Notes: generated by a model not told the origin, from the sequence alone. Positions 36,510 to 45,289 are shown, counted from the stretch's first letter. The stretch: DNA of 64,000 nt from Streptomyces sp. NBC_00775 (GCF_036347135.1 NZ_CP108938.1:5518001-5582000); one strand, 5' to 3'. Translations and numbers: made by a program.

Positions 36510-38048
36510 TCACTCGAACCGTGCCGCCAGGAGGACGACGTCCTCGTCGCTGTCGGCCTCGTCGAGCCCGTCCGGCAGCACACTCCGCAGGACGTGATCG
36601 GCGATCGCGCCGGGATCGTCGCGTACCGCCCTGGGGACGCTCGCAGCCGCCGCGTGCAGCCGGGCGAAGGCGCGGTCCATGGGGTCGCCGGTGCGGTGCA
36701 GCAGGCCGTCGGTGTACAGGAGCACGGTTTCGCCGGGCTCGGCGGTCAGTTCGACGCTGGGCGCCTCCCAGCAGGCGAGCATCCCGAGCGGCGCCGACAG
36801 CGAGGTCTCCACGAACTCCGTGCGCCGCGCGCCGATCACCAGGGGCGGGCTGTGCCCGGCACCGGCGAGGGTGAGCTTGCGCAGCGCGGGCTCGCAGTAC
36901 GCGAAGAGGGCGGTCGCGGAGCGGGCGGGCTCGGTCAGCCTGAGCAGCAGTTCGAGGTCGGACAGGACGGCGACGGGGTCCTCGCCCTCCATGACGGCGT
37001 ACGCCCGCAGGGACGCCCTCAGCCGGCCCATCGCGGCGACCGCGCTGGGCCCGGACCCGGTGACCGAGCCGACCGCGAGGCCGAGCGCGGCATCGGGCAG
37101 CGGCAGCGCGTCGTACCAGTCGCCGCCGCCGCGCGGCCCTGTGCGGTGCCGGGCGGCGAGCTGGACGCCGGAGACCCGGGGAAGCCGCGGGGGAAGCAGC
37201 TCCTCGGAGATCGTCGTCATGCACGCGCGCGTGCGCTCCAGTTCCACCAGCCGTGCCAGGTGCTCGGTCGCGTACCGGGCGTAGAGGCCGATGAGATGGC
37301 GCTGGCGCTCGACCGGTTCGGCGGGCTCGTCGTAGAGCCATACGGCGGCGCCCAGGCGGCCCGCCGCGTCGGTGGCCAGGGGGAGTGCGTAGCTCGCGGC
37401 GTAGCCGAGCCGGGCGGCCACCTCGCGGTGGCGGGGGTCGAGCCCGTCCTCGGAGAAGAGATCGGGCTGTGCGATCTCGCCCTCGCCGCCCGGCAGTCCG
37501 TCCAGGATCCTGCCGTACGACATGGAGCTGCGCGGCACGGTCTCGATGTGGCCGAGATCCGCCCGGGCGAGGCCCAGGCCGATCGTGGTGTCGGGGCCGA
37601 GTCCGTCGCCCGGTTCCATGACGACGAGGCCGCGCCGGGCGCCCACGAGAGCGGCTCCGGCGCGCAGCAGTTCCTGCAGCGCGTCGCTCAGTGTCGCGGT
37701 GCGCGCCAGGCGCTCGGTGAGTTCGTGGAGTGTGGTGAGGTCGGAGACCCAGCCCGCCAGACGATCTTGGAGGACGGCTCCGGCGCCGGTGGGAGAGGTG
37801 GCCGAAGAGGCACCCGTGGCGGCAGGCGTCGGCGCGACAGTGTGTGCGGGCGAGGGAACCGTTGAATCGATTCCAGCCACTTTCGGAAGGTGAGGGGCGT
37901 TCATGACGTCCGGCTTTCCGACCGGTGCGTATTGCTCAATAGCATCGCAAACCCCCATGTCGTCCTGCGCCGCTAGCAGTGTCTCCACATGTACACGCAC
38001 TCGTGAGGGGATGTCCAGCATTGTCCTGCGGGGATTCCTGGTGTCCAT
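36510..38048 (-). CDS. GAF-domain PP2C phosphatase (RsbU/SpoIIE type)
   Basis: About 512 residues. A variable N-terminus is followed by a GAF sensor domain (about 95-270) and a C-terminal PP2C/SpoIIE phosphatase (about 290-510), with conserved stretches RTGPRGGGDWYDALPL, LAVGSVTGSGPSA and LLLYTDGL-like VLLYTDGLLHR. The first PP2C aspartate is in GGDWYD, but the usual GDVxGHG is changed to GSVTGSG, so one metal ligand is lost and activity may be reduced. ATG at 38048 has GGGAG upstream. This class dephosphorylates anti-anti-sigma factors, pairing in principle with the two RsbW-like proteins in the window. Confidence 0.85.
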   Translation of the reverse strand: MDTRNPRRTMLDIPSRVRVHVETLLAAQDDMGVCDAIEQYAPVGKPDVMNAPHLPKVAGIDSTVPSPAHTVAPTPAATGASSATSPTGAGAVLQDRLAGWVSDLTTLHELTERLARTATLSDALQELLRAGAALVGARRGLVVMEPGDGLGPDTTIGLGLARADLGHIETVPRSSMSYGRILDGLPGGEGEIAQPDLFSEDGLDPRHREVAARLGYAASYALPLATDAAGRLGAAVWLYDEPAEPVERQRHLIGLYARYATEHLARLVELERTRACMTTISEELLPPRLPRVSGVQLAARHRTGPRGGGDWYDALPLPDAALGLAVGSVTGSGPSAVAAMGRLRASLRAYAVMEGEDPVAVLSDLELLLRLTEPARSATALFAYCEPALRKLTLAGAGHSPPLVIGARRTEFVETSLSAPLGMLACWEAPSVELTAEPGETVLLYTDGLLHRTGDPMDRAFARLHAAAASVPRAVRDDPGAIADHVLRSVLPDGLDEADSDEDVVLLAARFE

Positions 38049-38501
38049 GAGACTCCCGGTAACCCTTGCGGGAAAGCAAAGTTGGCTTAAAACTAACTCG
38101 GGTAACGGCTTATTGCGGTCGACTGGCCTAGTTCGACGGAGCGTCACAGCGGTCGTGGGTACGTACTCGGTGAAGGCCAGGGGTGGTTGGGATCCTCCCG
38201 GAACCTGGCAGTGGACCCGGGCGTCTTAACCACCGACGACCGTGCCCCATCCTCCCGTGGCGGAGGCGGCAAGAAATACGCGGGACGGTAAAACGCCAGG
38301 CGCCGCCACCCCACGCCATGCCCATGCTTCAGACAGACGCAGTATGGACGCGGACGCAGCCAAATGCTCGGCCCAGAGGGGTTTCCCTTGTCTCCAGCAG
38401 GGGTGTGATGCGCCAGCAGGTACGCACAGTGAAGTGATCGACACATGGTGTGATGTGGTCCTCGGTGTTGCCAGGCGTGCAACGGAAAGGAACGAGCGCT
38501 C
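38049..38501. other. Divergent intergenic region
   Basis: A 453-base gap between the PP2C gene (minus) and the prim-pol-like gene (plus), expected to hold both promoters. Visible features are an AT-rich patch near 38080-38105 and an inverted repeat GTTGC-N7-GCAAC at about 38467-38483, just upstream of the plus-strand start. The sequence AAAGGAACGAGCGCTC precedes that ATG. No further gene was seen. Confidence 0.4.
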
Positions 38502-39176
38502 ATGCGCGAGATCCTCGGAAGGCGACGCAGGCTCCTGTCCAGGCTGAACAGGCGGAACAACGGGAGGCCTGAGGTGCTCGGCGCGGCCCTGACCTTCGCG
38601 ACCGAATGGCGGTGGCCCGTACTCCCGGGTGTGGCGGCGGACCCGCAGGGGCGTGCCCGCTGCGGATGCCCCGACCCGGAGTGCACGGTGCCCGGCGCCC
38701 ACCCCTTCGACCCCGGCCTCCTCGCGGCCACCACCGACGAGCGCATGGTGCGCTGGTGGTGGACCAACCGGCCGTCGGCACCCATCGTGCTGGCCACCGG
38801 AGGCACGGCTCCCTGCGCGGTGAGCCTGCCCGCCCTCGCGGCGGCCCGCGCCCTCGACGCCCTCGACCGTAAGGGCATGCGCCTCGGCCCGGTCGTCGCG
38901 TCGGCCACGCGCTGGGCGATCCTCGTCGCGCCGTACTCCATGGAGCAGCTCGGCGAACTGCTCTACGCCAAGGACTTCGTCCCCGGCTCCCTCCGCTTTC
39001 ACGGCGAGGGTGGCTACATCGCGCTGCCGCCCTCCGAGACCGGCCAGGACCAGATCCGCTGGGAGCGTGCCCCGCTGCCCGGCTCGGCCGCCCCCTGGGT
39101 GCCCGATGTCGAGGCCGTCGTGGACGCCGTGGTGGAGGCCCTCACTCGTACGGGTGTGAGCGCGCCCGAGTTGTAG
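38502..39176 (+). CDS. Degenerate prim-pol-like protein
   Basis: A 224-residue cytosolic protein resembling the N-terminal part of bifunctional DNA primase/polymerases: ATEWRWPVLPG, CGCPDPECTVPGAHP, the WWWTNRPSAPIVLATG block and GGYIALPPSET. The paired aspartates of an active prim-pol (hDhD, present as GIDLDT in the protein at 45428) are absent; the corresponding stretch reads CAVSLPALA. It is therefore probably not a polymerase. The N-terminus is very basic (RRRRLLSRLNRRNN). Function unknown; it seems to be a fixed chromosomal gene. Confidence 0.65.
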   Translation: MREILGRRRRLLSRLNRRNNGRPEVLGAALTFATEWRWPVLPGVAADPQGRARCGCPDPECTVPGAHPFDPGLLAATTDERMVRWWWTNRPSAPIVLATGGTAPCAVSLPALAAARALDALDRKGMRLGPVVASATRWAILVAPYSMEQLGELLYAKDFVPGSLRFHGEGGYIALPPSETGQDQIRWERAPLPGSAAPWVPDVEAVVDAVVEALTRTGVSAPEL

Positions 39177-39232
39177 GGGCGCCCGGCGCGCGGTGAACCG
39201 CGCGCCCGCCCCCGCTCGTTATCTTCCCCGGT

Positions 39233-39808
39233 ATGAACCTTCGCCTGCTCGCACTCGCGGGCGTAGTGGCGGTCACGGTGGCCCTTCCGCTGGCCGTGGC
39301 ATCCGCGGGACCTGTCGGCGACTCCGGTGATCCGGGCGACGCCGGTCCCGCGGTCGTGCGTGCGTCCGGGCACGACCACGACCGCCATGACGACGGTCGA
39401 CGTGACGACGGCAAGGGGGCGGTGGCTCCCGCCCCCGCACGTTCTCCCCTGCTGCTCGGTCTCGGCCTCGCCACCGCCGCCCGGTGCGGACCAGAACTCT
39501 CCTCGCCCGACGGTGTCGAGGCGCAGACCTGTGTCCTCACGCAGGGTGAGGACACCTGGGCGCGCACCTACTACCGCAACGCGACCGGCGATGAGCTGAG
39601 CTCCGTACTGAGCCTCATGGGCCCTGGCGGGCGCACGGTGCAGATGAACTGCGCGGTGGGCGCGGAGGACGATCCGGGGGCGTGCGAGACGCCCAGGGAG
39701 CGCACGACGGGCGATGCGGGGGCCTACACGGCGGTCGCGGAGTTCGCGAAAGGCGCGGGGTCCCGTGGGCCGCTGCTGCTGCGCTCGGGGAGCAACTCGG
39801 GCCAGTAG
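39233..39808 (+). CDS. Secreted hypothetical protein
   Basis: A 191-residue protein with a clear signal peptide (LLALAGVVAVTVALPLAVASA). The mature part begins with a His/Asp/Arg-rich segment (GHDHDRHDDGRRDDG), which might bind metal, then a Pro/Ala linker and a globular region with Cys in AARCGPEL, AQTCVLT, QMNCAVG and GACETP, suggesting two disulfides. No known family recognised. It is followed by a clear hairpin terminator. Confidence 0.7.
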   Translation: MNLRLLALAGVVAVTVALPLAVASAGPVGDSGDPGDAGPAVVRASGHDHDRHDDGRRDDGKGAVAPAPARSPLLLGLGLATAARCGPELSSPDGVEAQTCVLTQGEDTWARTYYRNATGDELSSVLSLMGPGGRTVQMNCAVGAEDDPGACETPRERTTGDAGAYTAVAEFAKGAGSRGPLLLRSGSNSGQ

Positions 39809-39849
39809 CAAGGCTGTTGACGTCGTACGGGATGGCGCGCATGGAAAGA

Positions 39850-39887
39850 CCCGGTTGCTGGCGACGGGGGATGCACCAGCAACCGGG
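39850..39887 (+). terminator. Terminator of the secreted protein gene
   Basis: Perfect 12-base arms CCCGGTTGCTGG (39850-39861) and CCAGCAACCGGG (39876-39887) enclose a 14-base loop, 41 bases after the stop codon. No T-run follows, as is common in Streptomyces. Confidence 0.65.
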
Positions 39888-39955
39888 CTACTCGAACGGT
39901 AACAAGAGATCGGCGGTTCGCAAATTCGATCTCGGCTATTCGGACACGGATTTAC

Positions 39956-39982
39956 CTGTCACAACGGGGAGTTGTGACAGGA
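39956..39982. repeat. Perfect inverted repeat between convergent genes
   Basis: CCTGTCACAAC (39956-39966) and GTTGTGACAGG (39972-39982) flank GGGGA. It lies 60 bases beyond the 3' end of the DUF5926 gene on the minus strand, so it may be its terminator; the sequence also looks like an operator. A second small inverted repeat, CTGACC-N4-GGTCAG, follows near 40009-40024. Confidence 0.5.
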
Positions 39983-40041
39983 GTCACCCGTTTGCGAGGT
40001 CCTGACCAGCTGACCAGTCGGTCAGTTTCGCTGTCTGTGAA

Positions 40042-41031
40042 TCAGCTGAGAGTTACTTGTCGGTTGGTGAGGCCGCCGCGCGCGCGGCGCTCGTCCGCGG
40101 TGAGCGGTGCGTCCGTGGCCAGAGCGGTGGCGAGGCGCTCGGCGAACTCGGCCGCCGGCTTCTCGACGTCGTCCGCCGTGACCCCCGTCGGCAGGTCCCA
40201 GACCGGCACCGTGAGCCCGTGCGCACGGAAGGAGCCGACCAGTCGGGTGCCCTCCCCGAGGCTCGACCGGCCGGCCGCGTGCAGCCGGGCCAGCGCGTCC
40301 AGAAGCTGCTCCTCCGGGTGCGGCATGACCCACCGCAGGTGGTTCTTGTCGGGCGTCTCGCACCAGTAGGCGGCGTCGACCCCGGAGAGCTTCACCGTCG
40401 GGATGGCGGCGGCGTTGGCGCGCTCCAGGGAGGCGGTCACCTCCGGCGTGGCGTTCTCCGCGTCCGGGACCCAGAACTCGAAGCCCGGGTGCACAACTGG
40501 CTCGAACGCGCCTTCGGGGTCGAGCAGGTCCTGCAGCCGCGGACCGTCGGCCGGGGCGCGCCGGCCCTCGACCGGAGTGCCGGGCTGCGCGGTGAGCGCG
40601 CGCTGGAGGGTGTCGGCCAGATCGCGGCTGATGTCACCGGACGCCGTGTCGTTCTGCAGGCCGAGCAGGACCGAGCCGTCGTCGCGGCGCAGCGCGGGCC
40701 ACGCCATGGGCAGGACGGTGGCGAGCGTGACCGAGGGGACGCCCTCGGGGAGGCTCTCATTGAGCTTCAGCTCGACTGTGGCGGCGGGCACCAGCTCGCG
40801 CAGCGCGACCCAGTCACCCTCGCCCGGCAGGCCCTCGAAGGGGCGGTGCACCAGCTCGGTCACCGCGTGCGCCGCCGCTCGGCCGTGACAGGCCTTGTAG
40901 CGGCGGCCACTGCCGCAGGGGCAGGGCTCGCGAGCGCCGACAACCGGAAAGTTCCCATCAGCGCCTCCGGCGCGGGCGCCATCTTTCGGCTGAGGCTGCT
41001 TGGCCTTCGTCTGGGGTCGCTTCTTGGCCAT
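40042..41031 (-). CDS. SEC-C motif protein (DUF5926)
   Basis: A 329-residue cytosolic protein. A Lys/Gln-rich start (MAKKRPQTKAKQPQPKD) is followed by a SEC-C-type zinc motif REPCPCGSGRRYKACHG near residues 35-52. The remaining 270 residues match the actinobacterial DUF5926 region, with no identified activity. The SEC-C zinc site of SecA binds ribosomes and SecB, so an RNA or ribosome contact is possible but unproven. The ATG at 41031 has GGGAG nine bases upstream. Confidence 0.82.
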   Translation of the reverse strand: MAKKRPQTKAKQPQPKDGARAGGADGNFPVVGAREPCPCGSGRRYKACHGRAAAHAVTELVHRPFEGLPGEGDWVALRELVPAATVELKLNESLPEGVPSVTLATVLPMAWPALRRDDGSVLLGLQNDTASGDISRDLADTLQRALTAQPGTPVEGRRAPADGPRLQDLLDPEGAFEPVVHPGFEFWVPDAENATPEVTASLERANAAAIPTVKLSGVDAAYWCETPDKNHLRWVMPHPEEQLLDALARLHAAGRSSLGEGTRLVGSFRAHGLTVPVWDLPTGVTADDVEKPAAEFAERLATALATDAPLTADERRARGGLTNRQVTLS

Positions 41032-41106
41032 CGTGGGTGTCTCCCGATCACAGCTCGTCCTGTACGGGCGCGAGCCTAGCCGTTCGTACGACGGCCGACG
41101 GGACCC

Positions 41107-41115
41107 TGTGGACAA
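41107..41115. promoter_or_regulatory. Single perfect DnaA box
   Basis: TGTGGACAA, the Streptomyces-preferred form, 76 bases upstream of the DUF5926 start. A single box may be chance, but perfect boxes recur in this window. Confidence 0.4.
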
Positions 41116-41202
41116 CGCACCGAGTCGTCCCGGAACCGGTGGTTCGGTCCGCGTGTGCCTCGGTCCGACCGCGCTCACAGGAAGGCGGCCGGGGGGCGCC
41201 TC

Positions 41203-41296
41203 GATCGGCGTAGGACCTGGTTCGGCGGAGGACCGGATCGGTGCAGGACCTCGATCGCCGTAGGACCTGGTTCGGTGCAGGACCTGGATCGGTGTG
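41203..41296. repeat. 17-bp tandem repeat
   Basis: Five units and a partial one with consensus GATCGGTGTAGGACCTG, alternating GATCGG and GTTCGG starts: 41203-41219, 41220-41235 (16 bases), 41236-41252, 41253-41269, 41270-41286, 41287-41296. It fills the gap between the 3' end of the anti-sigma-like gene and the DUF5926 promoter region. Confidence 0.8.
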
Positions 41297-41300
41297 TCGC

Positions 41301-41852
41301 TCAGTCCAAGTCGTCGAAGGCGTCCGCGAAGTCGAGGTCGGGTATTCCGGACACGGTCGGTGACGCGACGCGCGTAGCGAAGTCGTCACGGCGGCGCGCG
41401 GGTGCCATGTCCGCCACGTCCTCCTGGACGACGACCCACACCGTGACCTCACCGCGGGCGTCGTCCCGCACGCCCCAGTCCTTGGCCAGCGCCGTGATGA
41501 TGTTCAGCCCGCGGCCGCCGCGCGCGGTGACCGAGGGCGTGGCCGGAACCGGGCGGGTCGGACCACCGCCGTCCGTCACCTCGACGGTGAGTCTTCCGGA
41601 CGGATCGACGCGCCACGCGGCGCGGACGTCGCCGTCGCCGGCCAGGGCATCGCCCAGCGGCCTGCCATGTCGGCACGCGTTGCTCAGCAGTTCGGAAAGG
41701 ATCAGTACGGCATCGTCGATGACCGATTCCGCCACGCCACCGGAGCGCAGCTGATCACGCATCCGGTGTCTTGCTTTCCCCACGCCCGCAGGGCCATGGG
41801 GTACGGCCATGCTCGACGACGTGGGCACCTCCTGTGCCACCACCAACGCCAC
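41301..41852 (-). CDS. ATP-binding protein, RsbW-like anti-sigma kinase family
   Basis: A 183-residue HATPase_c_2 protein with N box LILSELLSNACRHGRP, G1 box VTDGGGPTRP and G2 box RGGRGLNIITALAKDWG. The start is decided by a very strong ribosome-binding site, AAAGGAGGT, eight bases before the GTG at 41852; the later ATG at 41810 lacks one at useful spacing. About 30 C-terminal residues after the ATPase are acidic (DLDFADAFDDLD). Role as for the relative at 27349: probable regulator of a sigma factor or antagonist encoded elsewhere. Confidence 0.85.
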   Translation of the reverse strand: MALVVAQEVPTSSSMAVPHGPAGVGKARHRMRDQLRSGGVAESVIDDAVLILSELLSNACRHGRPLGDALAGDGDVRAAWRVDPSGRLTVEVTDGGGPTRPVPATPSVTARGGRGLNIITALAKDWGVRDDARGEVTVWVVVQEDVADMAPARRRDDFATRVASPTVSGIPDLDFADAFDDLD

Positions 41853-42066
41853 CCCCGAGACCTCCTTTGCCCCACGCCACGGTGTGAATGCCCCTTTGGA
41901 CTGGACCGGAAACCGGCCAATCCACGTCTGCTGACGCACTCGTAACGATCGAATACGGACCGAACGCGCCGGTGCACTCCCTGTAATCGCGTGTCCTGAA
42001 TTCGACGGTGGAATCCGGGGGTTCGGGGTGCGTTCCGGAGGTGGCTTCAGGAAGGGGGCCGCGAAG

Positions 42067-42876
42067 TCAGCGGCCCAACTGGCGCAGTACCGCGCGCGGG
42101 CGGTTGGTGATGATGGCGTCGATGCCCAGCTCAACGCAGAGATCGACGTCCTCGGGCTCGTTCACGGTCCAGACGTGCACCTGGTGCCCGGCTCGTTTCA
42201 GCCGTTCGATGTACCCAGGGTGACTGCGTACGATCCGCATCGACGGGCCCGCGATCCGGACACCCGCGGGCAGTCGTCCGTCGCGCAGCCGGGGCGAGAC
42301 GAACTGCAGCAGATAGACCGTGGGCAAGGTCGGGGACGCGGCCCGGACGCGGTGCAGTGAGCGCGCCGAGAAGCTCATGACGCGTACGGCCGACTCGGCG
42401 GCGGACTCCGGGGCGTCCAGGCCGAAACGCTTCAGCAGGAGCAGCAGCCGCTCCTCGACCTGGCCCGCCCAGCGGGTGGGGTGCTTGGTCTCGATGGCCA
42501 GTTCCACGCGCCGGCCCGCGTCGGCGACGAGTTCGAGCAGTCGCTCCAGGGTGAGGACCGAGGTGTCCTCCGGGTCCCCGGGGCCGTACTCCCAGTCCGG
42601 GGACTCGTCACGGTTCTTCCAGGAGCCGAAGTCCAGCGCGGCGAGCTCGGAGAGCTCCAGGGCCGAGACCGCTCCGCGGCCGTTGGACGTACGGTTGATG
42701 CGCCGGTCATGGACACAGACGAGATGCCCGTCCGCGGTCAGCCGTACGTCACACTCGAGGGCGTCCGCCCCGTCCTCGATCGCCTTTTTGTACGCGGCCA
42801 GGGTGTGCTCGGGGGCCTCTTCGGAGGCTCCGCGGTGGGCGACGACCTGAATCGGGTGCTGTCGTGCGAGGGTCAC
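42067..42876 (-). CDS. Glycerophosphodiester phosphodiesterase
   Basis: A 269-residue cytosolic GDPD-fold enzyme that hydrolyses glycerophosphodiesters to glycerol 3-phosphate and an alcohol. Catalytic residues are visible in VVAHRGASEEAPEHTLAAY (His, Arg, Glu), ALECDVRLTADG (Glu, Asp) and LVCVHDRRINR (His); the metal-binding Glu is in ELAIETKHPTR. The TIM barrel ends with VHVWTVNEPEDVDL and DAIITNRP. No signal peptide, so it acts inside the cell on lipid turnover products. Confidence 0.92.
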   Translation of the reverse strand: MTLARQHPIQVVAHRGASEEAPEHTLAAYKKAIEDGADALECDVRLTADGHLVCVHDRRINRTSNGRGAVSALELSELAALDFGSWKNRDESPDWEYGPGDPEDTSVLTLERLLELVADAGRRVELAIETKHPTRWAGQVEERLLLLLKRFGLDAPESAAESAVRVMSFSARSLHRVRAASPTLPTVYLLQFVSPRLRDGRLPAGVRIAGPSMRIVRSHPGYIERLKRAGHQVHVWTVNEPEDVDLCVELGIDAIITNRPRAVLRQLGR

Positions 42877-43133
42877 CGCGTCATGGTGCCACCGTCGCGG
42901 GGCAGGCGTGAGGTCGGAGACGTCAGGAATAGGTCAATTTCGACTGACAGGTCCGTTATAAAGAATGGCCCCGGACCCACAGCCACCGCTTATGGTGCTC
43001 TGACGTCCGGTGGGAAAAGCTGACGGCGTACAAGAGCACATGCACAGCTGAATCGCGCCGGGCCGTCGACAAGCGTGAGTGAGCGTGACCGAGTGCGACC
43101 GAGAACAACAGCCGTGGATCGAGGAGAAGAGCT

Positions 43134-44630
43134 GTGAGCACCGAGAACGAGGGCACTGCAGTACCCCCGGCCCCGTCCGCACCTCCTGTGCCGGTGGAAA
43201 CTCCCGCTGCTTCCGCGCAGACCGCTGCGCCCGAGGGGGGCGCACCGACAGCCCCGATCCCGGCGGTGCCTCCGAGCGCCCCCGGCGCGCCGGGGCAGGC
43301 ACCGGCGCTCGCGGAGCAGTCGGCGTATGCCTCCGCCGGAGCCGGGCAGGGAGCCGACCCGTACGCACAGGGCACCGGAGCCCCCGGCTCCGCCGCCGAG
43401 GCGGGCTGGCCGCCTCCGCCGCCCGCCACCCCGTCGTACGCGGACGGCGGCGGCTCGGGAGCCGACGGGTGGGGCTCGTCCTACCAGCAGCCCGCGCCGA
43501 AGCCGAAGAACGGGCGCGGTGGCCTGGTCGCCGCGATCCTGGTGGCGGCGCTGGTCGCGGGCGGCGTCGGCGGCGGCATCGGCTACTCGCTGGCCAAGAA
43601 CAACGACAACTCCACCGACTCGACGACGGTCTCCGCCCCGAGCAACAGCGGCAGCGTGAAGCGTGCCTCGGGCACGGTCGCGAACGTGGCCGCCAAGGCG
43701 CTGCCGAGCACCGTCACCATCGAGGCCCAGAGCACCAACGGCGAGGGCGGCACCGGCACCGGGTTCGTGTTCGACACCCAGGGCCACATCCTCACCAACA
43801 ACCACGTCGTGGCGGACGCGGTCGACGGCGGCAAGCTCACCGCGACCTTCCCCGACGGCAAGAAGTACAACGCCGAGGTGGTCGGCCACGCGCAGGGTTA
43901 CGACGTCGCGGTCATCAAGCTCAAGAACGCGCCGTCGGACCTGAAGCCGCTGGCTCTCGGCGACTCCGACAAGGTGGCCGTCGGCGACTCCACGATCGCG
44001 ATCGGTGCGCCCTTCGGCCTCTCCAACACGGTGACCACGGGCATCATCAGCGCCAAGAACCGCCCGGTGGCCTCCAGTGACGGCAGCTCCAGCAGCAAGG
44101 CCTCGTACATGAGCGCCCTGCAGACGGACGCCTCGATCAACCCGGGCAACTCCGGTGGTCCTCTCCTGGACGATCAGGGCGCTGTCATCGGCATTAACTC
44201 GGCGATCCAGTCGACGAGCAGCGGCGGCCTCAGCGGCACCAGCCAGTCCGGCTCCATCGGCCTGGGCTTCGCGATCCCGATCAACCAGGCGAAGAACGTC
44301 GCCCAGCAGCTCATCAAGACCGGCAAGCCGGTCTACCCGGTGATCGGCGCGTCGGTCTCCCTCGAAGAGGGCACCGGCGGCGCGAAGATCACCGAGCAGG
44401 GCGCGAGCGGCTCCGACGCGGTCACCTCCGGCGGCCCCGCCGACAAGGCCGGCCTCAAGCCCGGCGACGTCATCACCAAGCTCGACGACCAGGTGATCGA
44501 CAGCGGCCCGACCCTCATCGGTGAGATCTGGACCCACCAGCCCGGCGACACCGTCAAGCTCACGTACACGCGCGACGGCAAGACCCACACCGTGGACGTC
44601 ACCCTGGGACAGCGCGAGGGCGACAGCTGA
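43134..44630 (+). CDS. Membrane-anchored HtrA/DegP-like serine protease with PDZ domain
   Basis: A 498-residue protease. A 125-residue Pro/Ala/Gly-rich cytosolic tail precedes one membrane helix (LVAAILVAALVAGGVGGGIG). The trypsin-like domain has His in ILTNNHVVADA (about 223), Asp in GYDVAVIKL (about 257) and Ser in NPGNSGGPLL (about 339). A C-terminal PDZ domain (about 395-490) has GGPADKAGLKPGDVITKL. It degrades or refolds misfolded exported proteins. GTG start with GAGGAGAAGAG upstream. The 257-base upstream gap holds an AT-rich patch TTATAAAG near 42956, possibly the -10. Confidence 0.93.
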   Translation: MSTENEGTAVPPAPSAPPVPVETPAASAQTAAPEGGAPTAPIPAVPPSAPGAPGQAPALAEQSAYASAGAGQGADPYAQGTGAPGSAAEAGWPPPPPATPSYADGGGSGADGWGSSYQQPAPKPKNGRGGLVAAILVAALVAGGVGGGIGYSLAKNNDNSTDSTTVSAPSNSGSVKRASGTVANVAAKALPSTVTIEAQSTNGEGGTGTGFVFDTQGHILTNNHVVADAVDGGKLTATFPDGKKYNAEVVGHAQGYDVAVIKLKNAPSDLKPLALGDSDKVAVGDSTIAIGAPFGLSNTVTTGIISAKNRPVASSDGSSSSKASYMSALQTDASINPGNSGGPLLDDQGAVIGINSAIQSTSSGGLSGTSQSGSIGLGFAIPINQAKNVAQQLIKTGKPVYPVIGASVSLEEGTGGAKITEQGASGSDAVTSGGPADKAGLKPGDVITKLDDQVIDSGPTLIGEIWTHQPGDTVKLTYTRDGKTHTVDVTLGQREGDS

Positions 44631-44644
44631 CCCGTTAGTCTTGT

Positions 44645-44678
44645 CCCCGCGCCGCCCACGATCGTGGGCGGCGCGGGG
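44645..44678 (+). terminator. 34-base perfect palindrome after htrA-like gene
   Basis: Arms CCCCGCGCCGCCCACG and CGTGGGCGGCGCGGGG are joined through AT with essentially no loop. It starts 15 bases after the protease stop and its last two bases are the first two of tRNA-Ser, so protease transcription appears to stop right against the tRNA. Confidence 0.8.
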
Positions 44679-44763
44679 TGGGTTGCCCGAGCGGCCTAAG
44701 GGAACGGTCTTGAAAACCGTCGTGGCAGCGATGTCACCGTGGGTTCAAATCCCACACCCACCG
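44677..44763 (+). tRNA. tRNA-Ser (anticodon UGA)
   Basis: A type II tRNA with acceptor arms GGTGGGT/ACCCACC, discriminator G, anticodon stem ACGGT/ACCGT with loop CTTGAAA (UGA), a long variable arm and T arm GTGGG-TTCAAAT-CCCAC. No CCA is encoded. It is the likely integration site of the eroded element that follows. Confidence 0.95.
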
Positions 44764-44911
44764 CTTCGAAGGTCAGAAGCTTGCAGGTCAGAAGGGGTGC
44801 CACTCTCCGGAGCGGCACCCCTTCCGCGTTCACCCTGTCTCACACTGACGAGCCCCTGCGTCACCTGCCCGCGGACCTCGGCGCTCGGGACAGCCGGCGC
44901 ACACTGAGGCC

Positions 44912-45247
44912 GTGGATCATACGAATCACCATCTGGAGGCCGTGGTCGACGCGCTCGTCCGGGCCGGCAACAGTTTCCGTCCCCTTCCGCCCGGTCATGG
45001 GGCAGGCCCGTTCTGGACGACCCAAGGCGGGCCGGAATGCCACATGGAGGCACCGATCGACTTCGCGGTAGCCAGGGCTGTTCCCGATCAGCCTGCGGAA
45101 CTTCAATTCAATGAGGACATCGACTCGATCTTCTGCCCTCTGTGCTGGACACCGATCAACGGTCCGGGCTATCGCTCCCAGACGGTGTGGGACCTCGGAC
45201 GGATGACCCTCGGAGTCAAGGTGGACGACCTTGATCCAGAGGCTTGA
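44912..45247 (+). CDS. Hypothetical protein in element remnant
   Basis: A possible 111-residue protein starting at GTG, hydrophilic, with a CPLCW motif near residue 76 and no signal peptide. No family recognised. It lies just beyond tRNA-Ser(UGA), in the zone of integrase and prim-pol remnants, and reads toward the integrase fragment. It could be cargo of the lost element. No strong ribosome-binding site was seen. Confidence 0.5.
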   Translation: MDHTNHHLEAVVDALVRAGNSFRPLPPGHGAGPFWTTQGGPECHMEAPIDFAVARAVPDQPAELQFNEDIDSIFCPLCWTPINGPGYRSQTVWDLGRMTLGVKVDDLDPEA

Positions 45248-45289
45248 AGTGGCGTTCGCAGGTGGCTGATTGAACGCCCCTGCGCCCAG

